Positions 22,817 to 33,745 of a stretch of 64,000 bases of DNA are shown here, piece by piece. Location: positions 48,859,928-48,923,927 of the forward strand of contig CM043959.1 of assembly GCA_014529385.2 (NCBI GenBank), read 5' to 3'. Origin of the DNA: Adiantum capillus-veneris (lineage: Eukaryota > Streptophyta > Polypodiopsida > Polypodiales > Pteridaceae). The notes under the pieces were generated by a model. It had not been told where the DNA came from, ran no database searches, and saw only the letters and a list, made by a program, of their open reading frames with translations. Made by a program: the position numbers and the translations under genes. Position 1 is the stretch's first letter; each line of letters opens with the position of its first letter.

Positions 22817-25455
22817 TTACTCTTGGGAAGCATTGTAAGCATTGACAAGGTTTAGTTTATCCTTTAATTGTATGCCTTGCATCCATCTAGCATCTTGAAA
22901 TGAATAATTCTTAAACTTAATAAGATATCGTCGGATAGTCTTACCGCCTCTTAGTACCTTGTCTTCATGTCGGAGAATGGACTCGGGCTGCAGCACCTCT
23001 TCTTGGTCCTCGATCTCCGGTGGGTCTTCAATAGTAGGTTCTTGAGGTGGCTCTCCTTTGTAAGGCTTTAATAGGCTCACATGAAAAGAATTGTGTATGA
23101 GCCAATGGCTGGGAAACTTGAGTTGATAGGCCATCTCATTGATTGGCCTAAGAATCTGGAAGGGACCATAGTACCTTTTTGCTAACTTAGCATAGTACTT
23201 TTGGTGTCCCGTAGTATTCTTGTCTGTCGTGTGCCTTAATCAAGCCTTTGGAAATTTTAATAAGACCCAATCATTTTCTTTAAAAGCTTGGGCTCTTCTG
23301 TGCTTGTCAGCAGCAACCTTTTGCCTTTGCTGTGAGATAGTAATAGCATCCTTAATCTTTTGGAAAAATTATTGTAGGTCTCTGCTATACTCATCTGTAG
23401 CAAAGATCTTCCCATTTACCTTAAGTAGCAAGGGAATTTTTTATCTTTCCTCTATTACCTCAAAAGGTGCTTTTCTCGTGGAAGCATGTACAATGTTATT
23501 GTAGGCATACTCCACTAAGGGTAAGTACTTCTCCCATTGGGATCTTTGATCTACTTCCGTTACGTAGTCTTTTAGTAGATCAAGAATTTTTAGGTTATCT
23601 ATTTCACTTTGGCCATCCATTTGCGGGTGATAGGCGGAAGAGAAATTTAGCCTTGTTCCTAAATTCTCAAACAAACCCTTCCAAAAAGTACTGGTCATTC
23701 TAGGATATCTATCTAACACTATGGACATTGGCAAGCCATGGTACTTGAAGGTTTGTGAAATGAAGAGGGTTTCCATTTGATGGGCTTTGATAGTCTTTTT
23801 GACAGGTATAAAATGAGCTTGTTTACTGAACATGTCTACTACCGTCCATATTCCCGTAATCCCATGGATAGACTTAGGAAATCCAAAGATAAAATCCATG
23901 GATATGCTCTCCCATGGTGAATTAGGGATTTCCAAAGGTTGAAGCAATCCAGGTTTCCTCCCTGTATCAAACTTCGTCTTTTGGCATACCACACATTTAG
24001 AAACATACTCTTGTATGTTTGATTTCATGGTAGGCCAATAGAAATATGTTTCAATCCCCTTTAGGGTAGAGTGAATCCCTCTATGCCCTGCATAAGGAGG
24101 AGCATGAGATTCATACATTACTTTCTCACGTAGTGAGCTAGTAACGCATAGTCTATTGCCATAGAGAAGATAACCATCTTGTAAGGTAAATGGTTCCTCT
24201 TTCTTCCCTAATGCATGGGCTCAAATCACATCTCTAAAATCAGGATCAATAGCATACTCATCTACCATAGAACATAGATCATTGTGAGTTGCTATGGAAA
24301 GCACATTCACTCTTGGCCATCTTGAGAGTGCATGCTACTTGATTATGCTTGCTAGCAATGTGAGCAATATGAAAATGAAATTGCGAAAGGAAATTTGCCC
24401 ACCTCATTTGTTTGTCGGAGAGCTTGGTCTGCGTCATGAAGTACTTAAGACTTTGGTGATCCGTTCGCAGAATGAAAGGAGTCCCCAATAAATAGTGCTT
24501 CCATGAGTCTAAGTCATGTAGAACTGCGAGGAGTTCCTTTTCATATATGCCTAGAGCTTGCTCAATAGGGTCGAGCCTTCAACTTTCATAGCCTATGGCG
24601 TGCCCTTCTTGGAGAAAAACAGCTCCAAGGCAATCACCACAAGCATCACATTGGACCTCAAATGGATTTGAGAGATCCTGTAGTGTAAGAACAGGTTGAG
24701 AGATAAGCTTTTCTTTAAGCTTTTCGAAAGCATTTTTCTTCTTGGCAGACCATGTGTACCTAATGTTTTTATTTGTTAGGTCATGTAATGGTCCTGTTAT
24801 TAGTGAGAGCTTTTCTATGAAGCATCTATAGTATGCACACATACCTATAAAGCATCTATAGTTCATGAAGATTCCTTGGTTTAGGCCATCCTTTTATTAC
24901 CTCTAACTTTGATGGATCCATTTGGATTCCATCTTGAGAGCCTTAATGTGACCTAAATGTTGAATCTCTTGTAAGAAAAATTCACTTTTCTTTTGATGAG
25001 TAATATAAAGTTTATTCTCTCTTAGAACTTGAAATATTACCTGGAGGTGTTGCTTGTGTTTGTCTAATGAATTAGAGTAGATCATGATATCATCAGAGAA
25101 CACTCCAGTAAAGGTTCAATGAGGCCTGAATAGCTTCTCCATCAAGCGGTTGAATGTGGGTGATGCATTGGTCAAGCCAAAAGGCATGACAATGTATTCA
25201 TAAAGACCAAATGTAGTGCGAAATGCGGTCTTTACAATGTCTTGATCAACTATCCTTATTTGATGATAGCCACTTTTTAGGTCAATCCTACTGAAGTAGG
25301 TGGACCCTTGTAGCTTATCAAATAGGTCTTCTACCCGTGGAACGGGAAACCTATTTTTGATAGTGATCCTATTTAGTGCTCTATAGTCGACACACATGGG
25401 ATATGTGCTGTCTTTCTTTTGCACTAATAGCATAGAAGAGTAGAACCTCCGTGTA
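22817..25455 (-). mobile_element. Chromovirus fragment 1 (Ty3/gypsy): RT to chromodomain
   Basis: Minus-strand order: reverse transcriptase (about 25,430-24,900; [32 protein letters not shown]), RNase H (about 24,870-24,280; QCDACGDCLGAVF, RTDHQSLKYF), integrase (about 24,118-23,440; HRGIHSTL, CVVCQ, SMDFIFGFP, AYHPQMDGQSE) and the C-terminal extension with chromodomain-like end (23,134-22,817; FHVSLLKPYKG, RRYLIKFKNY). gag and protease are not present here. It has about six or more breaks and is old. Fragment 2 at 27.0-28.2 kb is the same family. Confidence 0.85.
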
Positions 25456-25607
25456 TATGGAATTTATTCTAGAGAACACACTATAGGCTCTCTATCTCTC
25501 ACTATCACTCTCTATCATCACAGTTGTCATCTTTTCGTAGCTAAGATTTCTGTAAATATAACTTTGAATCAAGTTTCCATCACATCTTGAGGGGTTTTCA
25601 TCACCTA

Positions 25608-25648
<41 letters not shown>

Positions 25649-26060
25649 GTGCAGTATTTGTGCTATTTTAAATCACTATTCTCCGCATCCTAGCCGCTCA
25701 AAGCTAGGTGGTGCCCACCTTTTCATTTCCCATGAAGAGCTCGGTGTGCACGGTCCTGGTGTAGAGACGGTCGGGGTTCATTTTTCACCCATCAGCATCT
25801 TGCTACTCGTGAGGCATCCCGCTAACCACGAGGAGCAAAAGAGAGCCAATAACCTCAGCTTAATCTCCACTAATGACAGAATCATCTCGCTACCCACAAG
25901 GAACAAAAGATATCCTTTCAACAATTCTTCTCTTTAAATGATTCTTCAAACATGATCAACCAACTCTTCATATCAACCATTAACAACTTACCAAACAATA
26001 ACAATTTATTAAGAAATAACAATTTAACAGACAGTGATAATTTATGAAGCAGCTCTTTCA
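25456..26060. other. Non-coding, LTR-like pyrimidine-rich DNA
   Basis: Rich in CTCTCTATCTC-type words, with a (TC)n run at 25,610-25,645. Contains the short hairpin AGGTGG-TGC-CCACCT near 25,709. No coding motif. Confidence 0.5.
25610..25645 (+). repeat. (TC)n microsatellite
   Basis: About 36 bp of uninterrupted CT dinucleotide repeat. Confidence 0.97.
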
Positions 26061-26576
26061 CTAATCTATGAAAACATATGCTTGTTTCTTGTGATAGAAT
26101 TACATTTCTTGGACAGTTTAAGGAAATCCCTATGCTTAGCTTCCCAAGTCAACATGAATAGCAATGCAAAATTATAAATTTGTCTTACCGGATTAGCGAC
26201 ATGTTTGATTACCTCCTGTGTTGGAGGTTGGACGGCTTCAACCTCTCGTGGAGTCAATACCTCCGCTTGAGTTATGATTGGAGTAGATGATGATACCTTC
26301 TTTTGCACCTTCGTTGGAGGTGGAATGACAGGAGCATCCTTCAAGCTTCTAGTCACTCACTTTGGGTCCATCGTATCCAGGTAAAGAAGAGGGAAAGAGA
26401 GATAGAGAACTCAAGAAATCAAAGGGCAACATGGCGATTGTAGAGAGGGAGTTGGAGATGGAGATGAGTTGAGGGTGAGAGGTTGAGGGAGAGAAGGTAA
26501 TTCCAATGTTATGGCAAGAGAGCTTCCTCTTTTGAGAGTTTGTGGGTGTGAGTCTTGAAAGTGAGGGAAGAGGGGC

Positions 26577-26585
26577 ATTTATATA
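26577..26585 (-). promoter_or_regulatory. Candidate TATA box, minus strand
   Basis: Reads GAGCCTATATAAATGCC on the minus strand, a strong plant TATA match. It is followed by a CA/CT-rich untranslated-looking leader to an ATG at 26,432. That frame encodes about 24 residues to 26,361, where AAA|GTGAGT would serve as a splice donor. This could be a host first exon or an LTR promoter. Nothing downstream supports a gene, so only the promoter-like arrangement is claimed. Confidence 0.3.
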
Positions 26586-27015
26586 GGCTCTCAAGAGCCA
26601 AAAGCACAAGCGAAGAATAGCAAAAAGGAGAAAGATAAGTTTGCACACGTTCCCGGCTCTATAATTTTAATTTTAATTTTCTTTGACATGAAGCATTTTG
26701 ATGCATGATTTTGATTCTCTTATATGAAAAGGATCTTCGCTTCCAAGAAAAGAGACTCTCATTTCTCTAAAAATACTCCCTATTTCCTAAAAATACTCCT
26801 CCTTTCGGGTCAACTCTTATCTTTAGAAATAGAATTGAGGCTTAAGTTTTCCATCTCAACCTATTGTTTCCAAGTGAATAAAGGCCATGATTAATAGTTC
26901 TATAGTCCAATTACCGATCCAATCTTTCCGTTGAAATGCTTGATGACTTAGAATAAATGGAGTCCCCAATAACCTTAACACTTTTGCAAGAAAATGAAAT
27001 ATTTATTGGAAAATT
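26586..27015. other. Non-coding
   Basis: Upstream side of the candidate TATA box and the edge of chromovirus fragment 2. AT-rich; no feature recognised. Confidence 0.4.
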
Positions 27016-28240
27016 GTTGGGTACATTATAGAGCAATATGGAAATTAAATTGCAAAAGAAAATATGTCCACCACATTTGTTTGTTGGAAAGCTTGGTTTG
27101 CATCATGAAGTACATGAGGCTTTGGTGGTCGGTTGGTAGAATAAATGGAGTCCCCAATAAATAATGCTTCCATGTGTCTAGGGCATGTAGAATAGCTAAA
27201 AGCTCTTTCTCATAAATGCCTAAGATACGTTCATCTGTATTGAGCCTTGGGCTCTCATATGCTATGGAATGCCCTTCTTGAAGCAAGACTTCTCCAAGGC
27301 AATCACCACAAGCATCACATTGGACCTCAAAATGGCTTTGAGAGATCCGGAAGCATGAGGACTGGTTGGGAGGTAAGTTTCTCTTTGAGCTTGTCAAAAT
27401 AATTTTACTCCCTAGCAGTCCATAAATATTTAACTTTCTTCTTTGTTAAGTCATGTAATGGTCCTGCTATTTGAGAGAATTTTGCTATGAAGCGTCTATA
27501 GTATGCACACATACTAATGAATCTTTTTAGCTCATGTAGATTCCTTGGATTGGGCCATGCTTTTATTACCTCTAACTTTGTTGGATCCATACAGATACCA
27601 TCTTGAGAGATAATATGACCTAAGTATTGAATCTCTTGAAGGAAAAATTCGCTTTTTCCTCAATGCTTGAAAAATTATATGGAGATGTTGCTTATGTTCC
27701 TCCAAGGACTTGGAATAGATGATGATAATATCAAAGAACACTTCAGTGAATTTGCAGTAGGGTCTAAAGATTTTCTCCATTAGACAATTGAACGTGGTTG
27801 GTGCATTAGTCAAGCCAAAAGTCATGACTAGATATTCATAAAGAGAAAACGTTGTGTGAAACGCGGTCTTTAGGATATCCTCATCCACTGTCCTTATTTG
27901 ATGATATCCACTTTTAAGATCAATCCTATTGAAGTAGGTAGAGCTTTGTACCTTATTAAATAGATCTTCTACCCAAGGCACAAGAAATCTATTTTTGATA
28001 GAGATATGGTTTAGTGCTCCATAGTCCACACACATACGGTGGCCAACCTGGTGGCCAACTCCATTGATATGAAGTTGTGAGTAGAGCCAGGGTCAAACAA
28101 GATGAAGGCATCATTGTTAGTGGGTCACCATGACAGATGTCTGCAACATAGCTTTTTGGTACTAGCATAATGTCAATATGCAAGGAAGCGACTCGAGAAG
28201 GGGCACGGAGACTTAATGAGAGTGTCAATCTCCCCAAAGT
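27016..28240 (-). mobile_element. Chromovirus fragment 2 (Ty3/gypsy): protease, RT, RNase H
   Basis: Same family as 22,817-25,455. RNase H/thumb at 27,026-27,590 (CDACGDCLGEV, PTDHQSLMYFMMQTKLS), reverse transcriptase at about 27,530-28,035 ([23 protein letters not shown]) and a protease-type site DPGSTHNFIS near 28,090. Integrase and LTRs are absent from this piece. Several breaks. More diverged from the consensus motifs than fragment 1. Confidence 0.8.
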
Positions 28241-29820
28241 GAACTCAGAGGGCTATTCATACTACGACAAAAGCAAATCAGCCACTTCCTAGTTTGAAAA
28301 TCAATCTATGTCCGATCTCACCGCTCTAGGTTATCATGTCTTTTTGGCATCCAAACAAATTTGGAATGCAACAAAACTTAAGGAGAGGTATTACAACACC
28401 TAGGGGTACAATCCTACCAAGTTTTGCAGTCATCTAGGAAGGTCAGGGTGGTCAGCAAGACTCTGACCCAGATTTTAGCCCTGCAAGAGACGCCAAGCTC
28501 CTCAAGCTTACCAACTAGATCAACCTTGCTGAATAAAGAGGTCCAAGACCTAAAGGAGGCCCTTGCTCAAGAAAAATATGACAGACAAAACATGACTGTA
28601 GAGCATAGAGCACTACAAAAAGCCAAAGACGAGGAGATTGAAGAATTGAGAAAGCGGTTGGCAGAGGCCAGGGGAGATTTGGAGGCTCTAAGTGCATCAC
28701 AAGCAAAGCCTAAACAAGAAACCCCAGTGGAATTTGAGCAAATAGGAGAATTTGAGCATTCCACTTTGAAGCTCACCAAACAAATGTGCAGGTACAAGCA
28801 CAAAGAAAGTAGCACAGGAATTTGAAGATCCATCCACATGACATCCATCTCGGAGTTGGCCAAGGAAGAAATTCAGCACTGGATCTCAAAAGTCAAAGAC
28901 CCCTCACACAAAGAATATCTGCAATATGAACTGAAAGTGTTGGAATCTGCTGCCCTACTCATGATCACTCCAGATGAAGTGGTAAAAAACCTTGGGCATG
29001 AGATAATTGCCCTGCCCCACTGATGCGGCAGGAGTCCAGATTATGGAAACAAAGAATGCTACTTGCCCTAGAGCCAAACAATAGAGGGGATTGCAGAGAT
29101 GTTCTTGTCACAACAATACAAATTTAGACTATCATTGACAATCAACCCCTCTAGCAAAAGAAATGGTTTGAGCAGTGACCTACAAATGAAACCTATTGTA
29201 GGAATGCTCCGCAACATCTGAGGATCAACCCAACTTACTGTCTCATCAATAGATGGCAATCCTGGAACAGATTTTACTCTTGGCAAAGCAAAAGACCGAC
29301 AGTATTGAACTACTCAGTTATAACAGAGCCAATCAATAACAACCCCCCGTCAAAGAAGTATATGGTTCAGACGTTGAAAGGGTTCGTCTATATGATGAAG
29401 GAGATCCCAAATCTCGCATGCCAAATGCTTGTAAAAATTTCCAAGATGCTAATCACCTGCATAACAGCATTCAATGATAAAGAGGCAGCAGAGCATCCCT
29501 GACAGATTTTTGTTGCAGGCACCAAGAGGGCTCTACTGGAATATGAAGACAAAAATCCCAAGAAAAAATGTCATCATGGGATTTTGTGCGAGAGTCATGT
29601 TCCTACCTTCCCACTACATGCAGACTTTCAAGAAGGCATTCATGACCGGATTCTTCAAGGTAGACTCCTCAATACTTAATCCCATGACCAAAGATCTGGC
29701 AACCCGACATATAGAATATCAAAGCACTCTTAGCAATAATCCTTTTAGAGAGCTGGCAACAAAATTAGTGATCAAGGCAAGGGCAGAAAAGTTCAGGCAC
29801 CTCACGCGACACTAGAGAAA
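28241..29820 (+). mobile_element. Plus-strand remnant of a coiled-coil accessory ORF
   Basis: The longest intact piece (28,424-28,825) encodes a charged coiled coil (KEVQDLKEALAQEKY, KDEEIEELRKRLAEARGDLE). The next piece (28,838-29,023) contains ELKVLESAALLMITPDEV, which resembles ELRVLQSVNVTKLTPNQI from the accessory region of G2 near 30,500. Further pieces run to about 29,815 without known motifs. No pol domain is attached. The region is broken several times. I assign it to the gypsy accessory ORF family by that shared motif; the function is unknown. Confidence 0.55.
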
Positions 29821-29899
29821 AGACCGATCAACTACTGAAAGACACTCGAAGGCAGATTGCACGAGGACGTGCAATGAATAGGAAGGGAGGAATGTTTGG

Positions 29900-30420
29900 T
29901 GGACACAACAGACTGACACATAAAAGGCGAATGTACACCAAACCCTGTAGTACTCACTCATTTTTTTGAACAAGTAATGTAATTCAGCTAATGAGGTTTC
30001 GTAATTGTAATATATTTTGTCATGCCCTCATAGCCTCTCTGAGTCTACACCCCTTGTAAGTGCTTGAATGGTAGTGGGAAAGTCCCCTTAACACTTAAGT
30101 CAAAACCCTTAGTTCACATTATCATTAGCTAAGGAAGGATTGGGTTCACTATAAGAGCCTCTTGCTGCTACAATTTGTAATCCACTTTTCTCCTTGTCTT
30201 TCCAAATAGCACATTGTGTTCCTTGTCTTTTGCTCTACAATCTAAGTGTAATCATTCTTGATTCTTCCATGGTTTGCAAAGTCTTGCTTGTGAGCTAAAT
30301 GCATTTATTTGAGGTCATAAATGGTTGTTTTTCGATGTTTTGACCTTGGATAAGTGTTTCTATGCTTATGGGGGACCTTTTTGTATAGTTCTATTTTAGT
30401 TTTTTGCACATTTTTTGTGA
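29900..30420 (+). repeat. Probable 3' LTR or leader-type sequence, plus strand
   Basis: Follows the plus-strand coiled-coil remnant. TATAAG at 30,150-30,155 (TTCACTATAAGAGCC) is followed by a pyrimidine-rich leader and TGTAAT-type polyadenylation-like words. The boundaries are not determined and no partner LTR was found. Confidence 0.35.
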
Positions 30421-32700
30421 TACGATAGGGATAGTTGGTGCCATTGAGCATTGATTTGATTGGGAGTGAGTTTAGTGACATTGACAGATTGTAAAACTCT
30501 CAACTCCCAATCCATAGCGGCCTTCCACTTCTCATCCACCTCTAAGGTGATTTTCTCCTTCAGTGTGTGTTCTTCAGCTTTTGATAGCTAGACCATTGGC
30601 ACTGTATCTGCATCTGTGATATGAATGTGAAAATCTTCATCACCACTCGGCTCCGTTGTGGACTATGTCTCAAACTCGGCAAACAAGACCGAGGGAATAT
30701 CTATTTGTGGAGGTTGTGAAGTACCTACCTCTTCTTGCATGTCTAACTTTCCATCTCTGAGGAGCTGATTTATCCACTTGAGTTCTGCTATCTCCTTTAG
30801 GAGCTCCTCCTCTCTTTGAACCCGCATCAGTGGTGGCAGGTCTCTACATTGTGACTGTTCAAGCTTTAATTCTAGTTCTAAGTCCTTGTTTTTCTTTTCA
30901 AGTGCCTTGTACACTTCATTAGTTCCCTTGATTGAGGCCACGGCTCGATTTTCTCTGATTTACCGTAAGAAAATGGCCTGATCATTGATTCTCTGTTCAG
31001 AATATTGCAGGAAAGCATTGGCAACATCTAGCTGTACTTGAATTTTCTGAGCTGATAGAGAGGTCGTAAGAAGTTCATTCGTGACTTCTGTCAGCTACTC
31101 GTCTTTTACCTTGCAAGCATCAGATAATTTGGTGAGGAGGTCACCTAACTCATCCATTTCTTTTTGTTGTTTATCCCTAGCTATCTGATGTTGTTCCGCT
31201 TCTACCTTCAGCTGTTGCACTTGCCTTTGGAGATCAGTCATGATAATCATCTTGTCTTCAAGCTCTCCTTGAAGAGCGTCGATCACCATTTCTAATTCCT
31301 TGGCCTTTGTGCTGCGGTTCAAAGCTGTTGAACGGAGTCTCTCCATCATTTCCTGCATCTGGTGTGCATATTCATTGACCTGTATTATAACTTCATCATT
31401 TGACTGCCACTCCTCCTGTCTGGCCAGCTGGGATTTGCCTGCAATCTCACGTGTTGCTTCTTGCTACGTCGTAATTGTTGGTGGTTCTTGTGTGGAGGTA
31501 GATGGTCGGTCTTCTTCTTGGCCATCCTGAGGCTTTGATGCATCGGCAGTTTCTGGCTGAGTAGAAGTAGATGGTGTGGTCTCAACCCTTACTATCTCTT
31601 CAGGTGCCAGCCTTTCTGCCTTATCTCGCTTGGGCTTTGTCTCATGTGTAGTGGTAGGCTCTTTTTCTGTATCTGCTTCCTTATCAGTTTCTTCCTCCGG
31701 CTTTTGAGTCTCTTCTGCTGCCTGCTCCGGTTCTCGCTCGGCTTCTTTTTCTTTACGTCCATCGGTGTGGTCAGCTTTTTGGGTAGATTCTATTCGTTGG
31801 GTGGACTCAGAATCTTTCTCTTTTTCAGTCTCTGTTTCTTCATTGGTACCTTTTCCTGGTGGTGATGGTGGTGGGCTAGGCATGGGATGGTCCTGTTGTT
31901 CCGGAGGCGGTGAGATGGGTCGAGGAGATCCCTAGATTTACTCTTGTGTAGCCGTTTCCTTATCTTTCTTTGATGCTTCTTCTGCCTCTTTCAGCTTTAG
32001 GGCTTCGGCCTCTTGGTACATTCTTTCTAAATAATCTGTTGGATCATCTGCCTCTTTTCCTGTATGATGCTTTGTTTGAGGTCCTTTCAATCCTGTGGGT
32101 ACCCACTTTTTTGGGTCCTTTCCTTGTGCTTGCCTACTACGCTGGTAAGCCTGTTTTTCTCTCTCAAAATGCGCTTGTTTTTGAGCTGGCTCCTCTTGGT
32201 GGGAAGCCACAACTGTCCTCTTCATCTCTTCTCTCCGAGCTCTCTTTTCTTTGTTGTCAGAGCTCTCGCTGCTGTGCCGCTCTGGTGAGCTATTAGCTGA
32301 CTCACCATCTGATTTTTGTGACCTTTTACTTGACCTTGTAGCTCGTGGAGAGGGTTGTGCTGCCAAGATCCATGTATTCTGATTAGGGGCAGGTGGTAGG
32401 TTGTCGACCATGCCGATGGCATGATAGGCTATTCTAGTCAACACTTCTGGTGCACCTAAGTATGTGATTATTCCCTCCTTCTTGGTTCCCTTCAAGGTTG
32501 TCAAGACATACTGCACATGGTTCACAGGCTGCCTTGTTGTTGACTTAAGAACCTGAGTGAAGGTGGTGGCCACGGCGTGATTTGGTGTAGTGTACCTTGG
32601 TGGCCTTTTTGCCAGAAAATGAAAGTGTTGATGGTACAAACGGGCTGGCTCTTCCACCTATTTGTGGATAAGACCGGCAATATAGCCGCGGTTGTCTCCT
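30421..32700 (-). mobile_element. G2 accessory coiled-coil region downstream of pol
   Basis: Minus strand, reading away from G2 pol. The first part (about 32,657-31,940) is basic/Ser-rich and then Glu/Lys-rich (EAEALKLKEAEEASKKDKE). Next is a Pro/Thr/Glu-rich low-complexity part (31,883-31,464; many TEKE, STQ words). Two coiled-coil parts follow (31,358-31,095, LQGELEDKMIIMTDLQRQVQ; 30,941-30,663, YKALEKKNKDLELELKLEQ). The C-terminal part near 30,500 holds ELRVLQSVNVTKLTPNQI. No enzyme motif. It has a few breaks. Extra ORFs are known in Tat-group gypsy elements; this one is sense-oriented and after pol. Confidence 0.6.
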
Positions 32701-33745
32701 TGGTAAATGTGCCAGCGGTTGTCCCCAGGAAATGTTCGTCTCGATAAGTAAGTAACCAGATAATTACTCCACTTAGGAATAGGTGACATTTGAAACAATG
32801 TTACATGAAGAATGGGTGGTTGTTTTTGACATTGAGGGAAATCTTTTACAAAAGACCTAACATCTCTCCTCATAGTCGGCCAAAATACTCCAAGTCTCAA
32901 GATTCATTGCATAGTTTGGTCTTTTGCAAAGTGAATTCCTACTATGGTATTATGTGCTTGACTTAGGTATTGTTCTTTTTCTTCAAGGTTAATGTATAAA
33001 ATCAATATCCCATCCCGATTTTTTTTATATAGCCTTCCAGCTAGTATTGATACATAGACAATTGCTCGATTAAATCAATTGTGATAGGAAGTGGTATTTG
33101 TGAATCCACTTGAGCTATTGTCATCAATGACACAATGTTTTCCGACCATCTAGGTATCATTTCCACGGAGAACAAATAGGCATCTGGTAAATCATCGTCT
33201 ACCCCTTTAGGTAATTTTCCTGAAACAATCTTTGACAAATGATTTGCTCGTTGATGTGTAGTGCCTTTTTTTACAACCACATTGAAATCAAATTTGAGAA
33301 GAATGATAAACCATCTCACTATTCTCCATGTGCTGCATGGCTTGTTGACCAAATATAACAAAGCTTGGTGGTCCACAAAGAATACAAACTTGTTGGCTAA
33401 TAGGTAATGTCTATACGTTTTAACAGCATAGATCATTCCTAGTCCTTCTCTTTCGGTGGTGGTGTAATTCTTTTCTGCAATGTTCAATTGTCGGCTAGCA
33501 TAAGAAATAGGAAAGTCAATTTTTCCAACTCCTAGTTGGGCTAGTACACAACCAATAGCAAAGTTCGAAGCATCTATATGTACGTGGAATACCTTATCCC
33601 AATCTGGTGCTTTTAATATTGGAGTTGAGGTGAGAGCTTGCTTAAGCTTCATGAAGGATTCTTCACATGACACGGTCCATTCAAAGTGCGTAATCAAGCT
33701 ATACATGGATTTTGCAATTATAGCATACATGTAGATGAACCGTTG
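32700..33745 (-). mobile_element. G2 pol, RNase H and integrase N-terminal part
   Basis: 33,730-33,041 encodes the end of the gypsy RT connection and RNase H (FEWTVSCEESFMKLKQALTS, FHVHIDASNFAIGCVLAQ, ISYASRQLN, TTTEREGLGMIYAVKTYRHYLL, FVDHQALLYLV). 32,900-32,658 carries an integrase zinc-binding-like piece (GVFWPTMRRDVRSFVKDFPQCQ). Collinear with G3 pol. Broken; no integrase catalytic core is recognised here. Confidence 0.75.
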
